A stretch of 64,000 nucleotides of DNA. Source: Coriobacteriia bacterium (lineage in GTDB: Bacteria > Actinomycetota > Coriobacteriia > Coriobacteriales > UBA8131). Below the pieces are notes generated by a model. The model ran no database searches. It was given only the letters and a program-made list of their open reading frames with translations, and was not told the DNA's origin. The stretch is from positions 1 to 64,000 of the forward strand of contig WRHU01000007.1 of NCBI GenBank assembly GCA_009783085.1, written 5' to 3'. Position numbers and translations under genes: made by a program. This document shows, one piece after another, positions 35,201 through 45,448 of this stretch (position 1 is the first letter of the stretch; the number at the start of each line of letters is the position of its first letter).

Positions 35201-35923
35201 GGACGGGTGGGGCGCTCGCACGCGCAGGCGTTTTCTTATTTCTTGTTCCCCTCACAAAGTTCACTTACTCCTGAGGCGATTGAGCGCCTTACTGCCATTG
35301 ACGAGTTTCAAGACCTTGGCAGTGGCACCAAAATTGCCATGCGTGATTTGGAGATACGAGGCGCAGGCTCTTTGTTGGGAGCCGAGCAGCACGGCATGCT
35401 TTCGGCAGTTGGCTTTGACTTGTTTGCGGCAATGCTGCACGAGGCCATTGAAAGTGACGCCCTTGACGGTGATGCCGCCGAGGGTGAGGCTACGCCCTCT
35501 CAAGAAGTACGTATAGATTTGCCCATTCCCTTCTTTTTGCCTGAGGAATACGTGCCTGCCGTTGACGAGCGTGTGCTTTTATATCGACGTATTGCAGCTG
35601 CCTCAAACCTTCCAACGCTGGAGGCCCTAAGCAAACAACTTGAGGAAAACTATGGTGCCTTGCCGCAGCCCGCTCGCAATCTTTTAGACCGCGAACGAGC
35701 AAAACTTCTTGCAGAAAAACTCGGCATTTCTCATATCGCACGTATCCGAGGCAAACTTAACTTAGAGCCGCTTGCCCTCAGCAAAGAGCAAAGTGCTTGG
35801 GCAAAAGAGCAGAGTGGCACGTATTTCCCGCAATCTCACAAGCTCTTGTTCCCTGTCGATGAAAGCGAAGGCACGCTTACAACGTTGGTGGGACTTTTAG
35901 AAACCCTGCTCGATGTGCTATAA
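32255..35923 (+). CDS. mfd: Transcription-repair coupling factor Mfd with a low-complexity insertion
   Basis: 1222 residues. The N-terminal UvrB-like part has DVLDLHPSNLTYPVRIEFFGEEVE. The RNA polymerase-binding domain begins LTFPYQPGDYVVHETHGIALFKKL (about 553). The RecG-like motor has Walker A GDVGFGKTE (about 709), LLCPTTILAQQHY, DEEQRFG (about 808), LTLTATPIPRTM and GRVGRSHAQAF. Between the N-terminal modules and the RNA-polymerase-binding domain lies an extra Ala/Gly/Ser/Thr stretch of about 60 residues, encoded by 24-bp repeats. ATG 32255 was chosen because the product starts MSTLITHLSQLL; upstream in-frame codons are unlike the family. Confidence 0.95.
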   Translation: MSTLITHLSQLLFESKVLAEVYAKLTAGQDATIGIPLSARSFFVAATFAAQKGGHREAEDREAEQQPLLVVMAGEQAAHLFAHELAAWLPAGSVLRFPERLDRPWSENPLTNEDIYRVGQRARALHALASGEPCIVVASARSLLRELPPKPQSFAPLHFATGSTLAPVSYEELPNWLTQRGYTRLDACDGAGTFSIRGDVLDLHPSNLTYPVRIEFFGEEVECIRRIVPATGQSIGMLDSLDVYAVCELIYDTEAAKHAEYVIHTLEGTAATELPKNVKQHLEFFKQGVSFRLAERYLPYLFSQSATVLDYLSSAALITLIEPRSLFDDVVRAYDEISSSAELARVNPEGLYRAPASLDFGKQQRLTLLSLLTEGTLLDARLEVKHLEIGQSHEKLASAAQMLLAGGFAAVLGISERRAREEVLLALSDAHVSFSAWNNNDFCEIASGKQVSTSVLTVSEKDIPASFSLPQAKIALLGLGTTSAQRAARRGRTGGTRGGTAASVMEGATGNVMEGAAGSAANGSTNASANGSAGTTTTAAGHTANSERVLDPTALTFPYQPGDYVVHETHGIALFKKLVRREIAGIERDYLHLEYAKGDKLFTPVEQIDRITRYVGPESKAPRLTRLNTSDWARATKKARKAAKELAFDLVDLYARRGAVQGFAFASDDEVQREMESLFPYEETSDQLAAIADVKADMEQAKPMDRLICGDVGFGKTEVALRAAFKAAQNGKQVMLLCPTTILAQQHYTTFSERFEQFVVEVDVLSRFRTAAEQRKILERFAKGALDVLVGTHRLLSADVNPRDLGLIIIDEEQRFGVQHKEQLKNLREQVDVLTLTATPIPRTMSMAMSGVRDLSRIDTPPRSRTPVKVHVGEWDEDVVSAAIRREMERGGQVYYVSNRVKDLDDATARVAAVAPEARVVVAHGKMSGTQLEAAMERFAANEYDVLIATTIIESGLDNPHTNTLIIEDSQRLGLAQLYQLKGRVGRSHAQAFSYFLFPSQSSLTPEAIERLTAIDEFQDLGSGTKIAMRDLEIRGAGSLLGAEQHGMLSAVGFDLFAAMLHEAIESDALDGDAAEGEATPSQEVRIDLPIPFFLPEEYVPAVDERVLLYRRIAAASNLPTLEALSKQLEENYGALPQPARNLLDRERAKLLAEKLGISHIARIRGKLNLEPLALSKEQSAWAKEQSGTYFPQSHKLLFPVDESEGTLTTLVGLLETLLDVL
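33763..33810 (+). repeat. 24-bp-period in-frame repeat within mfd
   Basis: The word CGTCATGGAAGGCGCA begins at 33763 and again at 33787, exactly 24 bases apart. More diverged Gly/Ala/Asn/Ser-coding units continue to about 33890. It lies in an interdomain linker. Confidence 0.75.
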
Positions 35924-35924
35924 T
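35896..35924 (+). promoter_or_regulatory. Sigma-70 promoter of the LCP gene
   Basis: TTTAGA (35896-35901), a 17-base spacer and TATAAT (35919-35924) with an upstream TG one base away form an extended -10 promoter. It overlaps the last codons of mfd and would give a leader of about 95 bases before the LCP start at 36026. Confidence 0.55.
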
Positions 35925-36025
35925 ACACAACTCAAATAGTACTGCGTTGTGTGCGATGCATCTGTAAGGTGCGCGATATGTTATCAGGTAAGGAGAGCGC
36001 TGTACCTCGGCGCAAATAAATATCT

Positions 36026-37312
36026 ATGTGCCCAAGAAAGAACCCAAAAGCGAATAGTGCTAACGAGCTTCCCACACGGGCCTCAAGCAGGGCTGCCAAC
36101 GGAGCTGTTAGTAAAGCCCCTAAAAGGGCTTCAGGCAGAACCGCCAATGGAACTTCTGGTAGAGCTGCAAATGGAGTTTCTGGCAGGGCAGCCAATGGTA
36201 CTTCCAGCAGGAATACTAACAAAACCGCCGTTAAGGCTACCAAGAAAACTTCAAAAATCTCCAAAAAAGCTGCAAAACAAAATGAAATACCAGTTCCTGG
36301 CCCTTCGCGCAATGATGACGTAGCAACGATACGCGAGCGCACCAAAGACCAAGCCAGACACAAGCGAAACAAAAAAATTATTATCGGCATTTCGAGTGGC
36401 ATACTGGGCTTTTTGTTGATTGCTGGTGTTGCCATTGGTTTGTATCTTGTAAAGCTCAATTCCATTATAAGTCCGAGTGATGACACTTCTTTTGACCAGG
36501 CTGGTCTCAATGATGCTTTGGTAAAAGCCAAAGAAGGTGAGGCTTTTTACGTGTTAATCCTCGGTGATGACGCACGCCCAGGAGAGATGCAGGCGCGCTC
36601 AGACACTATTATTTTATGCCGTGTTGACCCGCTCGAACCTCAAATAACCCTGCTGTCCATTCCTCGTGATACCAAGATTTACATTGAGGGTTATGGCACC
36701 CAAAAAATAAATGCTGCTCTTGCTTACGGCGGGCAGTCTGGTGCGGTTAAGGCGGTTTCTGAGTTGTGCGATGTTGATATTTCGCACTACGTTGAGGTGA
36801 GATTTGAGGGTGTGATCGACCTTGTTAATTCTCTGGGGGGCGTGAATATCGACGTTCCCTTCTGGACATCGTACGATGGTGTTTCGATTGGGCCAGGACC
36901 TCAGACGCTTGATGGCTGGCAGGCCTTGACCTTTGTGCGTTCGAGGAACTTCCCCTCGGGCGATTTCCAACGTGTTCAAAACCAACGTCTTTTTATACAG
37001 GCAGTCGCCAAACAGGTGCTGGGTTCGAGTGCGTTTGATATGCCTGGCATTGTTGAAACCCTTGCCGAATGCGTTCGTACTGACCTTTCCGTTACCGACG
37101 CAATAGACCTGCTCTTAAAGATGAGAGGTCTTAACACGGACGAAATGCATATGGCAACGGCTCCCTCGCACTCATCGTTTGAGAGTGGGGCATCGTATGT
37201 GGTGTTGGAGGAAGAAGCTTTTGCCGAGATGATGAGTCGAATCAAACAAGGCCTATCTCCCATTGACGAAGCTGCCGTTAATGAGGACAATCCAGAAAAC
37301 CAGAATAGTTAA
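36026..37312 (+). CDS. LytR-CpsA-Psr (LCP) family wall-polymer ligase
   Basis: 428 residues. A cytoplasmic tail of about 110 residues, rich in Ser/Arg/Ala/Asn/Lys, is partly built of an 8-residue repeat (SGRTANGT, SGRAANGV, SGRAANGT). One membrane span follows (about 117-140). The external LCP domain has FYVLILGDDARPGEMQARSDTII, LLSIPRDTKIYIEGYGTQKINAAL, ALTFVRSRNFPSGDFQRVQNQR and the conserved Arg/Asp residues for pyrophosphate-lipid binding. LCP proteins attach wall polymers or glycans to peptidoglycan. No good ribosome-binding site precedes ATG 36026 (an AAGGAG at 35990 is too far), so the start is uncertain. Confidence 0.88.
   Translation: MCPRKNPKANSANELPTRASSRAANGAVSKAPKRASGRTANGTSGRAANGVSGRAANGTSSRNTNKTAVKATKKTSKISKKAAKQNEIPVPGPSRNDDVATIRERTKDQARHKRNKKIIIGISSGILGFLLIAGVAIGLYLVKLNSIISPSDDTSFDQAGLNDALVKAKEGEAFYVLILGDDARPGEMQARSDTIILCRVDPLEPQITLLSIPRDTKIYIEGYGTQKINAALAYGGQSGAVKAVSELCDVDISHYVEVRFEGVIDLVNSLGGVNIDVPFWTSYDGVSIGPGPQTLDGWQALTFVRSRNFPSGDFQRVQNQRLFIQAVAKQVLGSSAFDMPGIVETLAECVRTDLSVTDAIDLLLKMRGLNTDEMHMATAPSHSSFESGASYVVLEEEAFAEMMSRIKQGLSPIDEAAVNEDNPENQNS
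36134..36205 (+). repeat. 24-bp-period in-frame repeat within the LCP gene
   Basis: Three units start at 36134, 36158 and 36182, each 24 bases apart, encoding SGR(T/A)ANG(T/V). The units differ mainly at silent positions, so selection may keep the encoded peptide. Confidence 0.8.
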
Positions 37313-37349
37313 ACATAAGATTTAGAACAGCTCGTGTGCAAGGGCTGTG

Positions 37350-38714
37350 CTAGTCCACTAAAAAGCTTGTGCCTGAGATGGTGGTGTAGAAGCAAGCTTT
37401 TTGTTTGCATGCAAAAAGACAGGCATCGCAGGCAAGGCAAATTGCGGGGTCGCTGATGGCCTTAAAAGTGTCGGTGCCAGCTTCCTCCTTTGCCCATTTT
37501 TCAAGCACCCGCGCTCCCAACGCACATACCTTGACGCAATCACCACAACCAACGCAGCGCTCAAAGTTGGTGCTGCTTACTTTGAGAGCCACAGCTGCTG
37601 CGTGCGAGGAGTTGCGCCCAAGTGCCTCGATAAGCATAAATCGTCGAGAAGGAACCCGTGTTACGTTAGGCTTGCTGCTTAAGGGCTGGGGCTGCGATGA
37701 GGATAGCTGGGTCGGAGCAGTCTTGAGGGTACTGGCGCGATGTCCTAGTATGGTATTTTGATAAGCGTTTAGACGATTACGTTTTGCCGCAGCTATTTCT
37801 ACGGGAGTTAATTGTGGTGCGGCTGCCTCCTCAGCTGCAATGGCAGCAGCATCCCAAGCGGTGCGAAAACCTTTGAACATTCCCGTAAAAGCCTCGCGGC
37901 GATCATACTCAACCTCTTCATCGGTACCTTTTAGGAGGGGAGCTAGCACTGCGCCCGGCGTAAGCTTAAGATCGCAAAGGTCAGGCAAAAAACCTACTTG
38001 AAGCTCCGTCCATTGCTCCGACAAACCGATAGCCTCCTCAAACATATTCTCAATGTTTGACATGGCGTTGACGGGACACTGCTCGCACTGTCCAAGAGGA
38101 AGGTAGATGTCGAGCTTTTTTATCGTTCCTGAGTGTATCTCGGTAAGAATCGAAAACCAGATTTCAGAACCCATGAAACCAAAGCACGGCACCGTGTAAA
38201 GAAGCTTCTTTTCTTGTGCGAGTTCAATGAGCTTGAGGTCATAGGCGGGGTTATTATCAGCGGCGGTGGCAGCACTGGTGTCGACGGCAGCGGCAGTGCT
38301 CGTGTCATCGTCAGCGGCAGCGTTTGCAAGCGCTTCAGTGCGCGCGCAGGTCAAAACAATATGTGAGGTTTTGAAGCAGGCATCAAGCAAACGACGATTG
38401 AGTTCTTGAATGGTAAGGCGCGTCATTGAAATGGCAGCAGTAGGGCAGAGCTCAACGCACGCCCCGCAGGCAAGGCACAAATTGTTGGCTTCAAAACGCT
38501 CACGGTCGTCAATTTGTTCAAAGCTAATCGCTTGAACGGGGCAGCCGTCAACGCAAAGGGTGCAGTTAGTGGGTATTTCGGCGTTTCTCAGGCACGCCGA
38601 CTTAAAATGGCTGACCGTTCCGGCTCCAAAATCCTCAAAGCCATTTTTTGGTGCAACGGGTTTTGCTGCTGGGGCAGAGGTGTTTTGAGCATTATTTTCA
38701 AGTGGGCTACTCAT
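37350..38714 (-). CDS. Multi-cluster 4Fe-4S ferredoxin-like protein, function unknown
   Basis: 454 residues with no signal peptide. Iron-sulfur motifs sit at both ends: CTLCVDGCP and CLACGACVELCP (about 50-92), then CVGCGDCVKVCALGARV (about 384-400) and CLACDACLFACKQKAC (about 425-440). The first and last motifs are irregular, so three or four clusters are possible. The middle part has further cysteines (TVPCFGFMG, GQCEQCPV) that resemble the CCG/heterodisulfide-type or MvhD-like electron carriers only loosely. An Ala/Asp/Thr low-complexity stretch lies at about 130-153. It may be a cytoplasmic electron-transfer hub. It stands alone, without dehydrogenase genes beside it. Confidence 0.72.
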   Translation of the reverse strand: MSSPLENNAQNTSAPAAKPVAPKNGFEDFGAGTVSHFKSACLRNAEIPTNCTLCVDGCPVQAISFEQIDDRERFEANNLCLACGACVELCPTAAISMTRLTIQELNRRLLDACFKTSHIVLTCARTEALANAAADDDTSTAAAVDTSAATAADNNPAYDLKLIELAQEKKLLYTVPCFGFMGSEIWFSILTEIHSGTIKKLDIYLPLGQCEQCPVNAMSNIENMFEEAIGLSEQWTELQVGFLPDLCDLKLTPGAVLAPLLKGTDEEVEYDRREAFTGMFKGFRTAWDAAAIAAEEAAAPQLTPVEIAAAKRNRLNAYQNTILGHRASTLKTAPTQLSSSQPQPLSSKPNVTRVPSRRFMLIEALGRNSSHAAAVALKVSSTNFERCVGCGDCVKVCALGARVLEKWAKEEAGTDTFKAISDPAICLACDACLFACKQKACFYTTISGTSFLVD

Positions 38715-38800
38715 AACAACAAGTATACTATAGCGGTATCAAAATACTGGCACGTAAGGGCACGTGGAAACCTAAACGGCATACAAGTAGTGAGGTTACT

Positions 38801-41013
<2,213 letters not shown>

Positions 41014-41018
41014 TTTTT

Positions 41019-42023
41019 ATGTCCTTTGAGTCATTTATTAAACAAGAGAGTGCCAGGGTTGACGAGGTTTTAGCCGCCTATTTTGAGAAAGGCGAACACC
41101 CTGACATCGACCAGTATCTTTATGGGCCGCTTGCAGCTTACAGTGCCAATGGCGGCAAGCGGCATCGCCCGCTCATTTGTGAGCTGGCCTGTGGGGCGGT
41201 TGGGGGCGATGCCGCTTTGGCAAGCGCCGCAGCGGCAGCCATCGAGCATTTTCATACGGCCGCGCTTATACACGACGATATAGCAGACGAATCTACGCTG
41301 CGGCGCGGCAACCCTTGCTTGCACCTTACGCAAGGGGAGGGCTTGGCGATAAACGCCGGAGACCTTGCGCTCTCCTTGGTTACAGGCAGCGTTTTGGACG
41401 ACGACCGTCTTGATGATACAACAAAAATTCGGGTACTCAACGAGCTGGTATTTATGACCACCCGCACCATTGAGGGGCAAGCTCTTGATATAGGCTGGGC
41501 GCGCGACGGACGCTTTGATTTGACCATTGAGGACTACCTCACCATGGCAACACGCAAAACAGCTTACTACTCTGGCGGAACGCCTCTTGCCGTTGGTGCT
41601 ATTATTGGTGGCGGAACCGAGGAGCAAATCGAAACCCTGCGTTCATTTGGCATGGCCTGTGGTTTGGCGTTCCAAATCCAAGATGACCTGCTCAATCTTA
41701 TTGGCTCAAAAGAGGCTTCAGGCAAAGACTTTAGAAGCGATATTACCGAGGGAAAGCGCACGTTGGTTGCGGTTCACGCCCTGCAACATTCGCCCCAGTC
41801 AAGCGAGCTTGCGGCAATTCTTGCCTCGCATACCACTACCGCTACTATGCTTTCGTGTGCGGTAGAGATCATGCAAGAGGCAGGGTCGATAGACTTTGCG
41901 CGCGATTATGCAACGGGTCTGGTTAACAAGGCAAAGGCCGAACTCAGCACGGCCCTGCCAGAAAGCGACGCAAAGAAACTGCTTCTTTCAATGGCGGAGT
42001 TTTTTATCGTTCGCATGAACTGA
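41019..42023 (+). CDS. Polyprenyl diphosphate synthase (geranylgeranyl/farnesyl type)
   Basis: 334 residues. The two aspartate-rich regions are HDDIADESTLRRG (DDxxD, about 85-97) and QIQDDLLNLIG (second region). GGKRHRPLICELA and KTAYYSGGTPLAVGA are typical isoprenyl synthase segments. It condenses isopentenyl diphosphate with an allylic diphosphate for quinone or carrier-lipid synthesis. The chain length cannot be fixed by eye. The start has AGAGGTAG upstream, and its 3' end overlaps a convergent gene by 36 bases. Confidence 0.9.
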   Translation: MSFESFIKQESARVDEVLAAYFEKGEHPDIDQYLYGPLAAYSANGGKRHRPLICELACGAVGGDAALASAAAAAIEHFHTAALIHDDIADESTLRRGNPCLHLTQGEGLAINAGDLALSLVTGSVLDDDRLDDTTKIRVLNELVFMTTRTIEGQALDIGWARDGRFDLTIEDYLTMATRKTAYYSGGTPLAVGAIIGGGTEEQIETLRSFGMACGLAFQIQDDLLNLIGSKEASGKDFRSDITEGKRTLVAVHALQHSPQSSELAAILASHTTTATMLSCAVEIMQEAGSIDFARDYATGLVNKAKAELSTALPESDAKKLLLSMAEFFIVRMN

Positions 42024-42911
42024 GAGAGCTTTAAGCACATCTTTTGCCTGCGACAGCACAATGCCAGCAAGCACAATAACAACGCCGAGAAAAACAAGTG
42101 GCGAGATTTTGTCGCCCATAAAAAGCATTACGCACAAAATGCCGCTCGGCAATTCGCTTGAGGCCATAATGGTTGCCAGACCATTGGGTAGGTGCGGCGC
42201 ACTGTAGGCGATAAGAAAAACGGGGAGCAGTATTCCCATCATACCGAGCGCTAAGCTGGGCATGAGCAGGTCGCCGTTGGTGAGGTTGGGCGCAAGTGTT
42301 TCGGTAAAAAAGCTCGGATAAATAACAAGTGCGATTATGAAGCTTCCAATGGTGGTAAAAAGAGTACGATTGACAGCGGGCACTCCAGCGGCTGCCTTGC
42401 CACTTGCCACCAGAAACGCCGTATAGAACACGGCAGAGAGAAACCCAAAAAGAACGCCTATGACATTAAGGGGCTCAGGTCCTGTTTCTAAAACGCCCGT
42501 TGCAAGTATTGTTCCGAGCATGATAACCAGCACTGAAATAATGGTCATTGCTGGCGGAAACGTGCGCTCACGCACTGCTTGAACTACCACGCCCATCCAC
42601 ACAAATTGAAAGAGGAGGGTAAGGGCGGTCGCAGAAGGAATAAGGCTTATCGCTTGATAATAAAAGAAACTGACGCCTGCTGCCAAAAATCCAACGCCAA
42701 GAAGCTGCAAGAGAGCCTTGGGTGCGACCTTTCGTCTAAAAAAGATGAGCACCACCAGTGCCAGCGCCAGAGAGCCAAGGAAGTATTGAAGCCCAAGAAC
42801 TTGCGTGGGCGAGATGCCTTGTGCATAAATGACGCGCACCAAGGGCACAACAACACCATAGCAGCAGCCAGCCGCAAACATAATAAGTGAATATCTGAGT
42901 GTTTTAGACAT
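41988..42911 (-). CDS. EamA/DMT-family transporter
   Basis: 307 residues with ten hydrophobic segments in two related halves (EamA repeats). GVVVPLVRVIYAQGISPTQVLGLQYFLGSLALALVV begins the first half and VPAVNRTLFTTIGSFIIALV the second. SAPHLPNGLATIMASSELPSGILCVMLFMGDKISPLVFLG near the end is the usual DMT core. The substrate is unknown. Its 3' end overlaps the prenyl synthase by 36 bases in convergent orientation. Confidence 0.85.
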   Translation of the reverse strand: MSKTLRYSLIMFAAGCCYGVVVPLVRVIYAQGISPTQVLGLQYFLGSLALALVVLIFFRRKVAPKALLQLLGVGFLAAGVSFFYYQAISLIPSATALTLLFQFVWMGVVVQAVRERTFPPAMTIISVLVIMLGTILATGVLETGPEPLNVIGVLFGFLSAVFYTAFLVASGKAAAGVPAVNRTLFTTIGSFIIALVIYPSFFTETLAPNLTNGDLLMPSLALGMMGILLPVFLIAYSAPHLPNGLATIMASSELPSGILCVMLFMGDKISPLVFLGVVIVLAGIVLSQAKDVLKALSVHANDKKLRH

Positions 42912-42969
42912 ACAAGTATCTTACAATAAGATAAGCATAGCAACGGCCCTAATCGAGGAGTAGAGCTAC

Positions 42970-44256
42970 ATGACCAAAGAACCCATGTTTGAAACCGCAG
43001 TTCCCGCCGAGCGCGCACTGCTGGTAGGAATAGAGCGTCCGTTTGCCGAGTGGTCGTGTGAGGAGTCGCTGCTTGAGCTTGAGCGTCTTGTTGATACGGC
43101 AGGTGCCGAGGTGGTGGGCACGGTTACGCAGCGCCTAAAAACGCCCAATACCCGCACACTGGTGGGCAAGGGCAAGGTCACAGAAATTGCCGCAACGGCA
43201 ACCGTTCTTAAGGCTGGCGTCATTATTTTTGATGACGAGCTTACGCCTACGCAGCAATCCAATCTTGAGCAAGACATAAAGGGCGTAAAAATTATCGACC
43301 GTACCGCACTCATTCTTGATATTTTTGCCCTGCACGCTACCAGCAGGGAGGGTCGTTTGCAGGTGCGCCTTGCGCAAAACCAGTATCTGTTGCCCCGTTT
43401 GCGAGGCATGTGGGAGCATCTTGCGTCAAACCGCATGGGCGGCGGTGTAGGTTCAAGATTTGGTGAGGGAGAAAGTCAGCTTGAGGTTGACCGCAGAATG
43501 GTACGCAAGCGCATTGAGCATATTCGCACCGAGCTTGCCAAGGTTCAAAGCGAGCGTGCCACACAACGCAAGGCACGTCTTGGTTCAGGGATTTTTCGGG
43601 TTGCTTTAGCGGGCTACACCAATGCGGGCAAATCAAGTTTGCTCAATTTTCTTACCGACGCAAATGCCCTTGTTTACGACAAGCTCTTTGCCACCTTGGA
43701 TTCCACTACGCGCAAACTTGTTTTGCCCGACGGACGCGAAATGACCCTGACCGACACAGTAGGCTTTATCCAAAAACTTCCCACCACGTTGGTGGAGTCC
43801 TTCAAATCGACGCTTGATGAGATAACCAACGCAGACCTTATTCTGCACGTTGTTGACGCAAGCTCTCCGCATCAAAATGCTCAGATGCAGGCGGTGTTAG
43901 ATACGCTTGAGCAAATTGGTGCCCATGGCGTACCGCAGGTTTTGGTATTTAACAAGTGCGATGCGATAGATGAGTCGCAGCGAGAGCTTATAGCGCAAAG
44001 GAACCCGCAAGGCTTATTTGTTTCTGCCTTGACGGGGCAGGGGAGCGAGGAGCTGCTCGCGCGCATTGAGCAGGTGGCAAACGCCGCAAGTGTGGTTATG
44101 AAAGCGTGCATTCCATTTGACAAAGGTGCGCTGGTAAAGCTTGCCCACGAAAGTTGCACGGTTATAAGCGAGGAGTATGAGGAAGCGGGCACTATCTTAC
44201 AGCTGCGTGTGCCGCCTGCGCTTACCGCCCGCTTTGAGCCTTATGTGCAGAAATAA
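42970..44256 (+). CDS. hflX: Ribosome-associated GTPase HflX
   Basis: 428 residues. An N-terminal glycine-rich HflX domain (TLVGKGKVTEIA, IIFDDELTPTQQSNLE, RTALILDIFALHATSREGRLQVRLAQ) is followed by a coiled linker with GGVGSRFGEGESQLEVDRR. The GTPase domain has G1 GYTNAGKSS (about 214), G3 DTVGFIQKLP, and G4 NKCD. HflX splits or rescues ribosomes under stress. GAGGAG precedes the ATG. Confidence 0.95.
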   Translation: MTKEPMFETAVPAERALLVGIERPFAEWSCEESLLELERLVDTAGAEVVGTVTQRLKTPNTRTLVGKGKVTEIAATATVLKAGVIIFDDELTPTQQSNLEQDIKGVKIIDRTALILDIFALHATSREGRLQVRLAQNQYLLPRLRGMWEHLASNRMGGGVGSRFGEGESQLEVDRRMVRKRIEHIRTELAKVQSERATQRKARLGSGIFRVALAGYTNAGKSSLLNFLTDANALVYDKLFATLDSTTRKLVLPDGREMTLTDTVGFIQKLPTTLVESFKSTLDEITNADLILHVVDASSPHQNAQMQAVLDTLEQIGAHGVPQVLVFNKCDAIDESQRELIAQRNPQGLFVSALTGQGSEELLARIEQVANAASVVMKACIPFDKGALVKLAHESCTVISEEYEEAGTILQLRVPPALTARFEPYVQK

Positions 44257-44290
44257 CTGTCTTGCTGTTACCTGTTTGGAAAAGGCGAGC

Positions 44291-44944
44291 CTAAAGCGTT
44301 CTTAGCAAGGCTACAACTTTGCCCAAGATAATGGCATCGGTGGTATAAATGGGATCCATTGAGGGGTTTTCTGGCTGGAGGCGAATGCAATCGCTTTCTC
44401 GGTAAAAGGTCTTTACCGTTGCCTCATCTTCCAAAAGCGCAACAACAATGTCACCGTTATCAGCGGTGGGCTGCTCGCGCACCACAATATAGTCCCCGTC
44501 CATAATGCCTGCTTCAATCATGGACTCTCCCTTAATGGTGAGCATAAACGAGCCCGTATCTCCCACCACTTGCGTGGGCAGCGTAAGGGTTTCCTCCACG
44601 TTTTCATCGGCATAGATGGGCGTGCCAGCTGCAACGTTTCCAACAACAGGCAGGCGTACGGTTGAGCGCTCAAGCTCGTGCAGGCGCTCGGCGGCTCCGG
44701 CGTTTTCATCTGCCACTGGTTCGTCATCTAAAATTACAATGGCACGAGCCGAGGTGGGGTCGCGCTTGATAAGCCGCTTGTTCTCCAGAGAACGGAGATG
44801 GGCGTGAACAGTCGACGAGGACGAAAGCCCCACGGCAGCACCTATCTCACGCACGCTCGGCGGATAGCCATTTTTCGCACTGGAACGCTTAAGAAACGCC
44901 AAGACCTCTTGCTGACGTTTTGTGAGGTTTTCATTCGACGACAT
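44291..44944 (-). CDS. lexA: SOS repressor LexA
   Basis: 217 residues. The winged helix opens LTKRQQEVLAFLKRSSAKNGYPPSVREIG with VGLSSSSTVHAHLRSLE as recognition part. The self-cleavage site is the Ala-Gly in GNVAAGTPIYA (about 104-106). The catalytic serine is in TIKGESMIEAGI (about 140) and the lysine in ATVKTFYRE (about 177). ATG 44944 has AGGAG five bases before it. The divergent intergenic region has three LexA-box-like sites, so lexA is autoregulated. Confidence 0.97.
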   Translation of the reverse strand: MSSNENLTKRQQEVLAFLKRSSAKNGYPPSVREIGAAVGLSSSSTVHAHLRSLENKRLIKRDPTSARAIVILDDEPVADENAGAAERLHELERSTVRLPVVGNVAAGTPIYADENVEETLTLPTQVVGDTGSFMLTIKGESMIEAGIMDGDYIVVREQPTADNGDIVVALLEDEATVKTFYRESDCIRLQPENPSMDPIYTTDAIILGKVVALLRTL

Positions 44945-44995
44945 GGTTACTCCTCTCAGAAGTTTTTTCAATTATACCCTAGTTCTAAAAAAAAT

Positions 44996-45072
44996 GAAAC
45001 AAATGTTCTATTTTCGCTTGCATCAAACGAATGTTCGGTGTAGTATATCATATATAAGCGAACTTGTGTTCG
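44996..45072. promoter_or_regulatory. Three LexA-box-like sites between lexA and the small membrane gene
   Basis: The Gram-positive/actinobacterial consensus is CGAAC-N4-GTTCG. 45059-45072 (CGAACTTGTGTTCG) is a perfect match, 45024-45037 (CAAACGAATGTTCG) differs at one arm base, and 44996-45009 (GAAACAAATGTTCT) is weaker. The weak one is nearest lexA. The other two flank or fill the promoter of the divergent small gene. Confidence 0.85.
45018..45046 (+). promoter_or_regulatory. LexA-controlled promoter of the small membrane gene
   Basis: TTGCAT (45018-45023) and TAGTAT (45041-45046) are spaced by 17 bases. The spacer contains the LexA box 45024-45037, and the perfect box lies just downstream of the -10, near the expected transcript start. 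LexA would block RNA polymerase, giving tight SOS control. Confidence 0.55.
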
Positions 45073-45153
45073 GAATAGGCGTTCGATTTTGAGAGTTTTT
45101 GTGAGTTTAGTGAGTTACCTGAGGCCGAGCGAAGCTAAGAGAAGGAGTGGAAG

Positions 45154-45303
45154 ATGAAAGCTTTTTTGAATGAGATTTTGTATGCGGAAAAAGAGGTAGG
45201 TCTTGAGTTTAGAGGTGTTACGTTCCAGCAAAAGGTTTTGCTGGTGGCGGCAGCTACTGCTTTTATGGCAGCGTCGATGTATTTGATTGCAGTTGTTTCC
45301 TAG
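45154..45303 (+). CDS. 49-residue single-span membrane protein, SOS-controlled, divergent from lexA
   Basis: ATG 45154 has AAGGAG seven bases upstream and opens 49 codons ending in TAG. The product starts MKAFLNEILYAEKEVGLEFR and ends in a hydrophobic helix (about 28-48, KVLLVAAATAFMAASMYLIAV) with no signal cleavage site. It would sit as a single span, N-in, with a charged amphipathic head of about 25 residues in the cytoplasm. Perfect and near-perfect LexA boxes precede it. Established parallels by position only are yneA in Bacillus, divS in Corynebacterium, Rv2719c in Mycobacterium and the small protein SidA in Caulobacter, which block division during SOS. No sequence likeness to those is claimed. 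Confidence 0.8.
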   Translation: MKAFLNEILYAEKEVGLEFRGVTFQQKVLLVAAATAFMAASMYLIAVVS

Positions 45304-45377
45304 GGCGCAAAGCTCTTCATATATAAGGTTTCCCAAGGCATAAAGGCCTTAGGGTAGCGAAATAGCGCTGAGACGCC

Positions 45378-45448
45378 GAGATGCCGAGCGGTTGAGATGC
45401 CGAGCGGTTGAGATGCCGAGCGGTTGAGATGCCGGGATGCCGAGCGGT
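45378..45448. repeat. 16-bp tandem repeat (minisatellite)
   Basis: Three exact copies of GAGATGCCGAGCGGTT (45378-45393, 45394-45409, 45410-45425) with partial copies on both sides (45367-45377 and 45426-45448). It lies just beyond the stop of the OPT transporter gene, between it and the SOS gene. No gene is supported in 45304-45453. Confidence 0.9.
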
